Shown piece by piece: positions 25,418 through 34,409 of a DNA stretch of 64,000 bases; position 1 is the stretch's first letter, and each line of letters begins with the position of its first letter. The notes below the pieces were generated by a model. It saw nothing but the letters and a program-made list of their open reading frames with translations. It was not told where the DNA came from and did not search any database. Made by a program: the position numbers and the translations under genes. The DNA is from Planctomycetota bacterium (lineage in GTDB: Bacteria; Planctomycetota; Phycisphaerae; Phycisphaerales; UBA1924): contig JAJRPN010000009.1 of assembly GCA_024280755.1 (NCBI GenBank), forward strand, positions 1-64,000, given 5' to 3'.

Positions 25418-27925
25418 GTGGCGGACGAGCCAAACACACAACCCGAAGGCGTTGAGATCGATCAGGCAGTTGGTGTCGAGACGGATCAATCAGCCGAGCA
25501 GGCGAGCTTTGTGATGCCCGAAGATCCGGTCGCTGCGCTCAAATCTGGATGGCGTGATGTTTGGCAGGTGCCTGCGCTGCTTGTTGGTGCGGGGATGTTG
25601 ATGTTTGGCGTTGCGTTTTCGATTTCGGGTTCGCCCGAGCCTGATATGTCGCCGACGATTACGGTCGCGAATCGGTTGATCGAGAACGAAGAGTATGAGC
25701 GTGCGATCGAGCTGCTCAACACCAAGGTGTATCCTTGGGTTTCTAAACCAGAATCGCCAACTGTCGATAAGGTGCAGTATCACCTTGCCAAAGCCCGATC
25801 GATTTTTCGCGGGCAGCGCAAGCTCCACCTTGATGACGACCGGAACCATGTCGCGATCATCCGCGAATATCTCGAAGCCGAGCGGATCGGCGGGGCGTTG
25901 GGCCCCAAGGATGCCGCCTCGCTTGCCAAGACCTATATCGCACGCGATGAGCTCGATCAAGCGATTCAGCGGGCGCGTGGTATCCCCGAATCTCAGCGAT
26001 ACCTCCGAGATTCGGTCCATCGTGAAGCGGTGAACTCGATGCTCGATCGGGTGGTTCCAGAGACTGTGCCCGCGATGAACCTGCTCGCTGATATGCTAAT
26101 CGATCCAAACTTACCAGTAGCGGATCGTGTTTGGGCACTTGAAACACAAGGGAATGTCCGCCTTGAGCAAGGGTTTGCCGAGGAGACAATCACTCGAATC
26201 TTGCGTGCGATGCCTCGGCTCGAACGCGCGGGCGTCGAAGGAAGATCTCGGCTGCATCTCATCTTGTCCAAAGCGTACAACATGACCGGCGCGATGGACC
26301 AGGCGGGCGTTCAGGCAGCTCATGCAAGAACGCTCTCGGTTAGTGGCGAGCCTCACTATCCAGAGATCCTGCTGATGGAAGCGATCATTGAAGATTCAAA
26401 GGGCAATACCGCTTTGGCTCGTGATCTTTTTAGTGAGATCGTGAGCAACTATTCCAGCTCGACCGCGTTGCCTTTGGCGTTGCTTGGTCTTGGCGAGACC
26501 GAGGCAGGGCTTAATGAGCCGGAGCTTTCGTACGAAGCATATGAAACCCTTGTGGATCAATACGATGCCTATGGGATCGAATCGTACCCTTCGAGGAATC
26601 AAGTTCTCGAATCGTTACTCGATCGAGCGAGTGATTCATTATCTGCGGGGGCTTCGGAAGAATCGATTCGCTATGCAACATTGGCCGATCGGTTGTATCG
26701 GGGTCGTGATATTCCCAGCGGCGTCCTCATCGCTTTGGCGATGGGGCATCAGGCATCGGCAGAGGCTTTGCTCGGCAAACCGATAAGCGAAGTGCGAACT
26801 TTACTTGGGCTTGATCCGTCGAATCGTGCGGAGGTTCAGCGCCATTTAATGTCTGCTGCGACAAACTATCGTGTTCATGCAGAGCAGCATGTGGTTGCCA
26901 ATCTACCTGTATACGCCGATTCGCTTTGGCGTTCGGCGGATCTCTTTGATCGCGCTGGCGATCAGCCTGAAGCGATTCAGGCGTTTAAGGTGTTCGCCGA
27001 GTCGATGCCTTCGGATCCTAAGCACGCCGAGGCTTTGTTCCGCTTGGCCGAATCACTCCGGGCATTGGGCGATTTTCAGGCAGCGTCGGATGTCTATAAA
27101 GGATTGATCGCTGATCGTGAGAGCAGCGCAGGAGCAGACATCGGACCATTCGCAGACGCGAGCCATGTGCCTTTGGCGCAGGCGTATTTGTATGATGAAG
27201 ACCTGTCGAATGATGCAGAAGCAGAGAAGTTGCTCACCACCGCACTCAACGGCTCGATGGGAACCTCGAAGACACAACTCTTTCGCGATGCCCTTCTCGA
27301 ACTTGGTGGATTGTACGATCGCACCGATCGAGCAGAGCGGGCGATCGAACGCTATGACGAGTTCATCGCGCGGTATCAGGATGATCCTGAAGCCGGGACG
27401 GTGTATTTCAAGCTCGCAGACGCCCATCGTCGGCTCGGCGATCAGATCGAGGCCACGCTCGATGAAGCGATGCCGGCAGCCGAAAAAAACCGCCGAATCG
27501 CCAGTGTTGCCAAGCATCGCCACGACGCGATCAAGCAATATGAGATGGCCATCGGGACACTGGGTCAACGGGCTGATGCACACCTTGGGCTCTTCGAGTC
27601 GATCGCATTGCGAAACTCGTATTTTTATCTCGGCGACTGTGCCTTTGATCTCGGTGAGTATGACAATGCGATCCGGTATTATGATCGCGCTCGCGATCGG
27701 TATGTCGCCGATCCAGCGTCGCTTGTCGCGATGGTTCAGATCGTCAATGCGTATATCGAGACCAAGCAGATCGGTCGGGCGCGAACCGCAAACGACCGAG
27801 CCAGACGGTTTTACGAATCGGTGCCAGATACGGTTTGGGATGATCCGAACCTGCCTATGGACCGGTCCGACTGGGAGCGTTGGCTCGATTCGAGCGCGGT
27901 GCTTCTTGCTCAGTCTGATCAGTGA
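25418..27925 (+). CDS. Membrane-anchored TPR-repeat protein
   Basis: 835 residues from GTG 25418, which has GGAAGGA seven bases upstream; the track start at 25376 lacks one. The N-terminus is acidic and cytoplasmic, then one transmembrane helix (VPALLVGAGMLMFGVAFSI, ~52-70). The rest is a long periplasmic solenoid of tetratricopeptide-like repeats (ENEEYERAIELLNTK, AGDQPEAIQAFKVFAE, DRAERAIERYDEFIARY, DLGEYDNAIRYYDRA). It would serve as a scaffold in the periplasm. It lies directly before the flagellar cluster but is separated from it by an intergenic region, so a flagellar role is only a possibility. Confidence 0.8.
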   Translation: MADEPNTQPEGVEIDQAVGVETDQSAEQASFVMPEDPVAALKSGWRDVWQVPALLVGAGMLMFGVAFSISGSPEPDMSPTITVANRLIENEEYERAIELLNTKVYPWVSKPESPTVDKVQYHLAKARSIFRGQRKLHLDDDRNHVAIIREYLEAERIGGALGPKDAASLAKTYIARDELDQAIQRARGIPESQRYLRDSVHREAVNSMLDRVVPETVPAMNLLADMLIDPNLPVADRVWALETQGNVRLEQGFAEETITRILRAMPRLERAGVEGRSRLHLILSKAYNMTGAMDQAGVQAAHARTLSVSGEPHYPEILLMEAIIEDSKGNTALARDLFSEIVSNYSSSTALPLALLGLGETEAGLNEPELSYEAYETLVDQYDAYGIESYPSRNQVLESLLDRASDSLSAGASEESIRYATLADRLYRGRDIPSGVLIALAMGHQASAEALLGKPISEVRTLLGLDPSNRAEVQRHLMSAATNYRVHAEQHVVANLPVYADSLWRSADLFDRAGDQPEAIQAFKVFAESMPSDPKHAEALFRLAESLRALGDFQAASDVYKGLIADRESSAGADIGPFADASHVPLAQAYLYDEDLSNDAEAEKLLTTALNGSMGTSKTQLFRDALLELGGLYDRTDRAERAIERYDEFIARYQDDPEAGTVYFKLADAHRRLGDQIEATLDEAMPAAEKNRRIASVAKHRHDAIKQYEMAIGTLGQRADAHLGLFESIALRNSYFYLGDCAFDLGEYDNAIRYYDRARDRYVADPASLVAMVQIVNAYIETKQIGRARTANDRARRFYESVPDTVWDDPNLPMDRSDWERWLDSSAVLLAQSDQ

Positions 27926-27964
27926 GTGTTTTTTGCGCACAAACTGGTGAAATCCGCGCCAACA

Positions 27965-27972
27965 GCCGATAA
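27965..27972 (+). promoter_or_regulatory. Possible sigma-28 -10 element before the flagellar cluster
   Basis: A perfect GCCGATAA, followed by CCA, about 105 bases upstream of the FlgN-like gene. No clear TAAA -35 stands 15 bases upstream. The same GCCGATAACCA occurs before fliN (46012). Confidence 0.3.
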
Positions 27973-28076
27973 CCAAATAGGCCGAGAGATATGGGAATGG
28001 ATTCCCGCGTCGGCCTCGTAGTGCGAGCACTCATTTGAGGCTCTCCCTATAGAGTTTCTGCTGAAAAGGGTCACGG

Positions 28077-28550
28077 ATGACCAAGCCAGATCTGACACCA
28101 AAGCTCAACGCTCCCGGAGCCCGTCTGCATTCGCTTGTTGATCAAGCGCAGATTTTGATGGATCAACTCACCGTTCTGTCGGATGGGCAGAGTGAAGCCA
28201 TCGAGGGCGGCGATGTCGCACAGATCGTTGAAATCGTGAGCAAGCGAGACCCGGTTGTTCATGGGCTGGTCAATGTCGGCGAAGAAATCGGTGCATTTAT
28301 CGAAGATCCAGAGATGATCGCCAAGGTGAGCGACAACGAGCGATCGAAGGCGATGGCGAGAATCGCATCGATCGAACACGCGATGAAACGATTGCGAGAG
28401 CGTGATGCTCAAGATCAAGTACAGATGAAAGCAACCCGCGACGCGATGGCTGAGCAGTTGTCCAATATGGGGACGAATCAGTCCGCATTGCGTGCCTATT
28501 CAGGGCGTCCAAGCACGCCCAATCCCATTCTTCAAGATCGGCAAGGATGA
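28077..28550 (+). CDS. FlgN-like flagellar chaperone
   Basis: 157 residues, almost wholly helical, with the FlgN pattern. An N-terminal helix (LHSLVDQAQILMDQLTVLSDGQSEAIEGGDVAQIVEI) is followed by the KRDPVVHGLVN segment and a charged coiled coil. FlgN chaperones the hook-filament junction proteins FlgK and FlgL in the cytosol before export; those two genes are not in the window. Similarity is at the level of fold pattern and context, since it opens the flagellar operon. AAAGGG precedes the start. The stop overlaps the kinase gene (ATGA). Confidence 0.6.
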   Translation: MTKPDLTPKLNAPGARLHSLVDQAQILMDQLTVLSDGQSEAIEGGDVAQIVEIVSKRDPVVHGLVNVGEEIGAFIEDPEMIAKVSDNERSKAMARIASIEHAMKRLRERDAQDQVQMKATRDAMAEQLSNMGTNQSALRAYSGRPSTPNPILQDRQG

Positions 28551-29560
28551 TCCCTATGGCGCATGCGATAGAAGAGCAGGTTGATCAAGGCACTGATGCG
28601 ATCGGTGACGGTCTTTCGACGACAGATCTTGGTGAGCTGATGTCGGCTTTTACAGAGGTGACGACCAAACTCGAACGGACGCACGGGCAGCTTCGATCAG
28701 AAGTAAGCCGATTAAGCACAGAGTTGCATCAGGCCAATGAGGCGCTCGAACGCTCGCGCCGATTGGCTGCTTTGGGCGAGATGGCTGCTGGGATCTCGCA
28801 CGAGATCCGCAACCCGCTTGGGTCGATCCAGCTCTATGCCAATATGCTTGTCGAAGATCTTTCAGCGATGCCTGAGCAGTGTCAGATTGTTCGAAAAATC
28901 GGACGAGCGGTGCGTGGGCTTGATGAAATTGTTGGCGATGTGCTGACCTTTGCCCGAGAAATGAAGGTGCATTGGCACCCGTGCGAAACATCGGCATTGA
29001 TCGAGTGTTCGCTCGAGTTGTGCTGTGCTGAGATCGGCTCGGCTGTGATCCGATCTGATTTAGAGCATGATTCTTTCGAGCTGCTGTGCGATCCAACACT
29101 GATCCAACAGGCATTGGTCAATATTTTGCGGAACGCTGGCGAAGCCAACCGTGTGGGCGGCGGGCAAGAACTTGTGGTTTCGGTCGAAGCAGTCGTTTTC
29201 GAATCAGACAACCAGCAGGTCGAAGGCGTGAAGTTTTCGGTATGTGATCAGGGCGATGGGATGCCTGAGAATGTAATCGAACGGATGTTCAATCCATTCT
29301 TCACAACCCGCGACACGGGCACGGGGTTGGGCTTGGCGATTGTCCATCGGATTATCGAAGCCCATCAAGGCAAGGTAGAAGTAACCAATAACTGTTCGAA
29401 CAGTGGTTTAAGCACTAGTTCAGGCAGGGGTGCAACCGTCGAGTTGTATATTCCAAAGACACCTTCGTTGGTGGTCTCACGGAGCGATCAGGCTTTGGAG
29501 AGCGCAGAGATCGTGATCATGCCACAGCGTCAAGCAGTGCAAACTCATGGGGTAAGTTAA
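28547..29560 (+). CDS. Flagellar sensor histidine kinase (FleS/FlrB-like)
   Basis: 337 residues without a transmembrane segment. A coiled-coil region (residues 30-75) leads to the dimerisation domain with phosphoacceptor H85 in GISHEIRNPLGSI. The HATPase domain has N-box NILRNAGEAN, G1 CDQGDGM, FNPFFTT and G2 GTGLGLAIVH. In polar flagellates a cytosolic kinase of this type phosphorylates the sigma-54 activator of mid-level flagellar genes, and the next gene here is such an activator. Start at 28547 overlaps the previous stop; ATG 28556, with AAGGA upstream, is equally likely. Confidence 0.88.
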   Translation: MIPMAHAIEEQVDQGTDAIGDGLSTTDLGELMSAFTEVTTKLERTHGQLRSEVSRLSTELHQANEALERSRRLAALGEMAAGISHEIRNPLGSIQLYANMLVEDLSAMPEQCQIVRKIGRAVRGLDEIVGDVLTFAREMKVHWHPCETSALIECSLELCCAEIGSAVIRSDLEHDSFELLCDPTLIQQALVNILRNAGEANRVGGGQELVVSVEAVVFESDNQQVEGVKFSVCDQGDGMPENVIERMFNPFFTTRDTGTGLGLAIVHRIIEAHQGKVEVTNNCSNSGLSTSSGRGATVELYIPKTPSLVVSRSDQALESAEIVIMPQRQAVQTHGVS

Positions 29561-31138
29561 ATGTCGAAAATGATTCTTGTAGTTGATGACAAAGAAATGA
29601 TGCGCGACTCGATCGGGTCAACACTCACCCGTGCGGGCTTTGGAGTTCGTACCGCGTGCGATGCCAAGTCTGCGCTCAAAGAGATCGCTTCGCGTCGTCC
29701 AGATGCGGTGGTGACCGATCTTAATATGCCAGGCATGACCGGCATCGAACTCGCTGGTGAGATCCAAGAGATCGATGACGATCTCCCTGTGATCCTGATG
29801 ACCGCGTTTGGAACGATCGAAACAGCGGTGCAGGCGATGAAGAACGGTGCATATGATTTTATTACCAAGCCGTTTGAAGGCGATGAACTGATCATCTCGA
29901 TCAAACGCGCGATCTCGCATGCCTCGGTTGTTCGTGAAAATGCGATCCTCAAAGCCAATGTCGGGCGATCGAATCACGCGAATCGTGAAGGGCTGACAGG
30001 TTTAGATCGGCTTATTGGCGACTCGGATGCGATGCGTAAGGTTCGCGAGCAAGTGCGGGCGGTCGCGTCGAGTCATGGGACAGTATTAATCACTGGCGAG
30101 AGCGGCGTTGGCAAGGAAGTCGTTGCCCATGCGGTGCATGATTTGAGCCCTCGTATTGAGTCGCCGTTCCTCGCGGTCAACTGTGCCGCCCTCAACGAGA
30201 GTCTGCTCGAATCTGAACTTTTCGGGCACGAAAAAGGTGCTTTTACGGGTGCGGACAAGCTCCGTAAGGGGCGATTCGAGCTTGCTGATACCGGCTCGTT
30301 GTTGCTTGATGAGGTGTCGGAAGTGTCGCCTCAGATTCAGGCGAAGCTTTTGCGAGTGCTTCAAGAACGGGCTTTCGAGCGTGTTGGGTCGAGCAAGACG
30401 ATCGGTGTGGATGTGCGAATCATCGCAACAAGCAACCGAGATCTGCCACACGCAGCATCGATGGGTGAGTTCCGACAAGACTTGTTCTATAGGCTCAATG
30501 TGCTTCCGATCCAGATCCCAGCATTGCGAGAACGGCTCGCGGATGTTCCGATTTTGGCGCAATATTTTATTGATCATATCTGTCAACGAGACGGGCGAAA
30601 ATGTACCCGGTTTGATGATGGCGCGATTGATCTACTTCGTGGATATCGCTGGCCGGGCAATGTACGCGAGTTGCAAAATATCTGTGAGCGTGCGGTTGTA
30701 CTCAGCGACAGCAAGTCAACCACGATCGCTCATACACTGATCGAACCTTGGCTGATGACCTCGCGCCCGATGCCCAAGGCAACGCCTTTGCGTGCTTCGA
30801 ACATGAACGGCAACGCTTCACGAATGGCTGAAGCCAAGCCAATGAATATGCCAAGTGGGGCATCAATGGTGAGCAACGGGTTCAACTCGATGAGTTCATC
30901 GAGTGTTGCTGAACCCAAGCCAATGGGACAGAGCGGCTTTGAATCTGGACATCAGACGCAGACGCTGCCCGGAGATCGAACCTTGGCAGATCTTGAGCGA
31001 GATATGATCGTTGCGACATTGCAGCGGTTTAACGGCCATCGTCAGAAAACCGCCAAGGCACTTGGGATCGGTGTGCGAACACTTGGGCTCAAGCTCAAGA
31101 AGTGGAAAGAAGAAAGCTTGGTTTCGCCAAACCTTTGA
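29561..31138 (+). CDS. Sigma-54-dependent flagellar response regulator (FleR/FlrC-like)
   Basis: 525 residues. The receiver domain has VVDDKE, D53 in VTDLNMPGMTG and ITKPF. The AAA+ domain has Walker A GESGVGKE, sigma-54 loop GAFTGA, and Walker B LLLDEV. A variable Met/Ser-rich linker (about 395-465) follows, then a C-terminal Fis-type helix-turn-helix (GHRQKTAKALGIGVRTL). It starts immediately after the kinase stop and ends about 30 bases before a good sigma-54 promoter that drives flgB. It is therefore the likely activator of the structural genes downstream. The second sigma-54 regulator in the window (1749-3179) has a shorter linker. Confidence 0.9.
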   Translation: MSKMILVVDDKEMMRDSIGSTLTRAGFGVRTACDAKSALKEIASRRPDAVVTDLNMPGMTGIELAGEIQEIDDDLPVILMTAFGTIETAVQAMKNGAYDFITKPFEGDELIISIKRAISHASVVRENAILKANVGRSNHANREGLTGLDRLIGDSDAMRKVREQVRAVASSHGTVLITGESGVGKEVVAHAVHDLSPRIESPFLAVNCAALNESLLESELFGHEKGAFTGADKLRKGRFELADTGSLLLDEVSEVSPQIQAKLLRVLQERAFERVGSSKTIGVDVRIIATSNRDLPHAASMGEFRQDLFYRLNVLPIQIPALRERLADVPILAQYFIDHICQRDGRKCTRFDDGAIDLLRGYRWPGNVRELQNICERAVVLSDSKSTTIAHTLIEPWLMTSRPMPKATPLRASNMNGNASRMAEAKPMNMPSGASMVSNGFNSMSSSSVAEPKPMGQSGFESGHQTQTLPGDRTLADLERDMIVATLQRFNGHRQKTAKALGIGVRTLGLKLKKWKEESLVSPNL

Positions 31139-31171
31139 GGCTGAGCAGGTTATTGAGCCGGTGAGAGCGGT

Positions 31172-31187
31172 TGGTATGGGCTTTGCG
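31172..31187 (+). promoter_or_regulatory. Sigma-54 (-24/-12) promoter of flgB
   Basis: TGGTATGGGCTTTGCG fits TGGCACG-N4-TTGCA with invariant GG and GC exactly ten bases apart. It lies 24 bases before the flgB ATG and right after the gene for a sigma-54 activator. Confidence 0.75.
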
Positions 31188-31210
31188 AAAGGCCGTAGTG
31201 GAGTACGATA

Positions 31211-31651
31211 ATGGGCATTAGCGATCTATCAACATCTGGAGCCATGCCAACATTGGAAAAGATGTTCCTGTTCGCTGGGCAGCGCCAAAGGCTGATCGCC
31301 AACAACATCGCCAATATCGACACGCCGGGCTTTCAGAGTTCGGATGTTGATCCCAAAGATTTCCAGAAGATGCTCGGGGAGGCGATCGATTCTCGGCGGA
31401 CAAAGAACGGGGGGGCGTTTGGTGAAATCGAACTCAAACGCAACAGTTTGGTACACATGCGAGGCTCGCAGATGATCCTCAATCCTGTGTCATCTGGCAC
31501 GGGCGGGGCGTTTCATGATGGGAATGATCGAGATCTCGAAAAGTTGATGCAGCAGTTGGTTGAAAACGCATCAACATTTCGGATTGCAGCAGATTTGATG
31601 CGAAAAAGTCAGTCTCAGCTCAAACTCGCAATTGGTCAGCGTGTGCTCTAA
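31211..31651 (+). CDS. flgB: Flagellar proximal rod protein FlgB
   Basis: 146 residues, typical length. The N-terminus contains the rod/hook family motif IANNIANIDTPGFQSSDVD (residues 31-49), here after LFAGQRQRL. The C-terminal helix (LMQQLVENASTFRIAADLMRKSQSQLKLAIG) packs in the rod. FlgB joins the MS ring to the rod in the periplasm and is secreted by the flagellar export gate. GGAG precedes the ATG. It is the first gene of the structural operon, followed by flgC and fliE. Confidence 0.95.
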   Translation: MGISDLSTSGAMPTLEKMFLFAGQRQRLIANNIANIDTPGFQSSDVDPKDFQKMLGEAIDSRRTKNGGAFGEIELKRNSLVHMRGSQMILNPVSSGTGGAFHDGNDRDLEKLMQQLVENASTFRIAADLMRKSQSQLKLAIGQRVL

Positions 31652-31681
31652 GAGGCTTCTCTAAAAAGGATAGGATGAACA

Positions 31682-32083
31682 ATGTACGGCTCACTCGATA
31701 TCTCAACTTCAGGCATGATCGCACAACGCACGCGGATGGCTGTGATCGCCTCAAATATTGCCAATGTGAATACACTCGAAAACGCCAAAGGCGAATATGA
31801 TCCGTACCTTCGCCGATCGGTGATGCTCTCGGCAGATAGCGGCGATGGGCAAGGGCTCGGGGTTCGTGTTTCGGATATTCAGATCGAGGCGGGTGCTTTG
31901 CGTCAGGCGTATCGTCCGAGTCATCCGCATGCCGACGCCAATGGGTATATTAATGTGCCCGATATCGATACAACCAGTGAATGGGTGAACGGCCTCGAGG
32001 CTTCGCGGGCGTATGAGGCCAATGTTGTTGCAGCCGAAGCGACCAAAAGCATGTTGGCCCAGGCGTTGCGTTTGTTGGCTTAG
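31682..32083 (+). CDS. flgC: Flagellar proximal rod protein FlgC
   Basis: 133 residues. Begins MYGSLDISTSGMIAQRTRM with the conserved IASNIANVNT (residues 23-32) and ends with the typical EANVVAAEATKSMLAQALRLL helix. The middle YINVPDIDTTSEWVNGLEASRAYEAN is the classic FlgC signature. It forms part of the proximal rod in the periplasm. It follows flgB by 30 bases. Confidence 0.96.
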   Translation: MYGSLDISTSGMIAQRTRMAVIASNIANVNTLENAKGEYDPYLRRSVMLSADSGDGQGLGVRVSDIQIEAGALRQAYRPSHPHADANGYINVPDIDTTSEWVNGLEASRAYEANVVAAEATKSMLAQALRLLA

Positions 32084-32152
32084 TGTGCTATCTTCTTTAC
32101 GAACCAATCTTGTCTTCTTGATCAACAGGACTCTTGACGAACGGAACCAACT

Positions 32153-32467
32153 ATGAGCGACCCACTCGGATTCATTTCAGGCGCGGCTAATGCGAATCGA
32201 TTACCTGCTGCGGGTTTAGGACAATCCAAGCCAGCGAATGGGCAAGGCCCAAACTTTAAGTCGCTGCTGATGGAGAACTTGAATCAAGTCAACGCGATGC
32301 AAGCGGACGCGGGCAAGGCAACCGAAGACTTGATGACCGGTAAGCGGAACGATCTTGAAGGCGTAATCGCAGCGACCGAGAAGGCCGATACGGCGTTCAA
32401 GATGCTCCAAGCAATGCGCAATCAGGTCATGGAAGCGTATGAAGAAGTCAAGCAGATGAGAGTCTGA
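32153..32467 (+). CDS. fliE: Flagellar hook-basal body protein FliE
   Basis: 104 residues. The C-terminal FliE helices are clear: NQVNAMQADAGKATEDLMTG, DLEGVIAATEKADTAFKMLQ and AMRNQVMEAYEEVKQMRV. FliE is the adapter between the MS ring and the rod. It ends the short flgBC-fliE transcription unit; a terminator stands 27 bases after the stop. Confidence 0.95.
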   Translation: MSDPLGFISGAANANRLPAAGLGQSKPANGQGPNFKSLLMENLNQVNAMQADAGKATEDLMTGKRNDLEGVIAATEKADTAFKMLQAMRNQVMEAYEEVKQMRV

Positions 32468-32493
32468 TCGAAGGCTAAAACAAGAGATACATG

Positions 32494-32515
32494 CCGAGCA
32501 TTGCTCGGTTTTTTT
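32494..32515 (+). terminator. Rho-independent terminator after fliE
   Basis: CCGAGC-ATT-GCTCGG followed by seven T. A perfect 6-bp stem with a strong T tract, so it probably separates flgBC-fliE from fliF onward. Confidence 0.8.
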
Positions 32516-32611
32516 ATAGATGTGCGCAAGTCCTGCATGCCTCAATATTCCGCAAAAAAGTATAACTGTGTTGTGATGCTCAGCGCACACATCGGCCGAT
32601 GATGCCTTCAC

Positions 32612-32627
32612 TGGCGCGGTTCTCGCG
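32612..32627 (+). promoter_or_regulatory. Probable sigma-54 promoter of fliF
   Basis: TGGCGCGGTTCTCGCG: GG and GC have the correct spacing and the -24 block is good (TGGCGCG), but the -12 block is TCGC instead of TTGC. It lies downstream of the fliE terminator and about 50 bases before the fliF ATG. Confidence 0.5.
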
Positions 32628-32677
32628 TGCTAGGGGTGCAAGGATTGCGCCCGTTCGTGGCAGGAGGCCCAAGAGCG

Positions 32678-34381
32678 ATGGATCAAGTACGCCAAGCAAT
32701 GGCAAACATTCAACAGCAGGTCGGCAAGATGACCGCCTCGCAGAAGCTTTTGCTCGCGTCGCTTTCGGTTATCGCGGTCATGACCCTCTTTCTAGTCTCT
32801 CAATACGCAGCCAAGCCCGCGATGGTCAATCTGATGGCGATCGATGGGCAGGTCGATACTGTCCGCTCGCTTCAAATGGGTGGCTTCGATGTGCAGATGG
32901 TCGACGGGCAGGTTGTGGTGCCTCAGGGGCAGCAACGCTTAGCGATCTCTTATCTCGCAGAAACCGGGCAACTGCCAGGCGATACGACTTTGCTCTTTGG
33001 GAACCTGGTCGGGTCTCAAGATTGGAAAGCTTCGAGTGCGCAGCATCGTCAGCAGTTTAATATCGCGAAACAGAATGAACTCGCGCTCACCCTTTCGGGC
33101 TTTGGCTCTATTAAAAAGGCGAGTGTGATTCTTGATATCCCGATGGCTTCTGGGCTTGGGCGGGCCTCTCGGTCGGCGACAGCATCGGTGACTCTGTTTA
33201 CGAGTTCGGGGGGGGCTGTGTCTCAAGCACTTGTAGACTCCGTTGCTCAAATGGTTTCAGGTGCGGTATCAGGATTGTCGCCGAGCAGCGTGCAGGTTAT
33301 TGATGGAACCAATGGCCGGGCCCGGCGAGTGACCGATGAGAGTTCGCGTTCATCGGGGCGATATCTTGAGTATGCAACCGAAGTTGAAAAGCATACACAG
33401 CAGAAGATCGAATCGATGTTCGGGCATATCCCAGGCGTGATTGTCTCGGTGACAGCACAAGTCGATATCACGGCGGTGCAGTCTTCAGAAAGCTTCTACA
33501 TGCCCAAGGGCGAAGGTTCGATCTCGGCGATCGCCAGCGAGACAACAAACACCAATAACTCTAAGCAGGCGAGCCGAGGCTCGGAGCCAGGAGTGCGATC
33601 GAATCAAACCGCATCAATCAATACCGGCGGCGGGTCTGGGACATCAACCGAAACCGAGACTGGCGAGACGACATTTCAAAACGCATTCGGTCAACGAACA
33701 AAGAGCGTTGCTGATCCTCGGGGGATGCCTACAAAGGTGAATGCTTCAGTGATTTTTCCGCAGGAATATATCCAAGGGATTATCGCCAGCACACGCCCTG
33801 TTGTTGAAGGCGAAGAGCCAGCCCCGGTCACCAAAGAAGAAGCAGAAGAGTTTTTTAGACTTGAGAAAGTTATCTTTGAGAATCTGATTCAGCCTCACCT
33901 TGTTGGCATCGGAGCCAATGGCGTAATCACGCAGGGGAGCCTGATGATTTCGATGGCTCCGATTGGAACATCGTTGATCCAGGGCGGGGTCATGCAAGGC
34001 GGCGGCGGGTTCATGAGTTCACTCACTGGCGGCAGTGGAAGCGGGGCCCTCGGGTCATCAAGCAAGTTGATTGAAACCGTACTCGTTGGCGTCCTTGCAG
34101 TTGTTTCGCTCGGGATGATGGCGATGATGGTCAAGCGATCGAGCAATAAGATCGAGTTGCCAAGCGCACAAGATCTTGTTGGCGTCCCGCCGCACCTCGA
34201 ATCCGCCGGCGATATTGTTGGTGAAGCGAGCGAGGGCGAGCATGTGATGACCGGGATCGAGATCGATGATCAGTTGATCGAGGTTCAGCAGATTCGCGAG
34301 CAGGTCGCCGAGTTGATCAAGCAAGATCCAGAATCCGCAGCCGGGCTCGTCGAGCGTTGGGCTGAACATGTTGAAGTGTGA
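32678..34381 (+). CDS. fliF: Flagellar MS-ring protein FliF
   Basis: 567 residues from the ATG at 32678 (AGGAGG upstream; the track start 32627 lies in the promoter). The first transmembrane helix is LLLASLSVIAVMTLFLVSQYA. The ring-building motifs follow, including DTVRSLQMGGFDVQM, AISYLAETGQLPGDT and KASVILDIPMASGL. The long low-complexity Ser/Thr/Gly loop is at about 290-345. A second helix (LIETVLVGVLAVVSLGMMAMMV) comes near 480, and the FliG-binding cytoplasmic tail is at the end. FliF forms the MS and C-collar base in the inner membrane. Confidence 0.95.
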   Translation: MDQVRQAMANIQQQVGKMTASQKLLLASLSVIAVMTLFLVSQYAAKPAMVNLMAIDGQVDTVRSLQMGGFDVQMVDGQVVVPQGQQRLAISYLAETGQLPGDTTLLFGNLVGSQDWKASSAQHRQQFNIAKQNELALTLSGFGSIKKASVILDIPMASGLGRASRSATASVTLFTSSGGAVSQALVDSVAQMVSGAVSGLSPSSVQVIDGTNGRARRVTDESSRSSGRYLEYATEVEKHTQQKIESMFGHIPGVIVSVTAQVDITAVQSSESFYMPKGEGSISAIASETTNTNNSKQASRGSEPGVRSNQTASINTGGGSGTSTETETGETTFQNAFGQRTKSVADPRGMPTKVNASVIFPQEYIQGIIASTRPVVEGEEPAPVTKEEAEEFFRLEKVIFENLIQPHLVGIGANGVITQGSLMISMAPIGTSLIQGGVMQGGGGFMSSLTGGSGSGALGSSSKLIETVLVGVLAVVSLGMMAMMVKRSSNKIELPSAQDLVGVPPHLESAGDIVGEASEGEHVMTGIEIDDQLIEVQQIREQVAELIKQDPESAAGLVERWAEHVEV

Positions 34382-34409
34382 GTGAATACGAGGTCTCAAG
34401 AAGTAAGAT

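Noticed and set aside
27053-28030. Minus-strand ORF of 325 residues
   Set aside because: Antisense to the TPR gene; low-quality composition and no family match.
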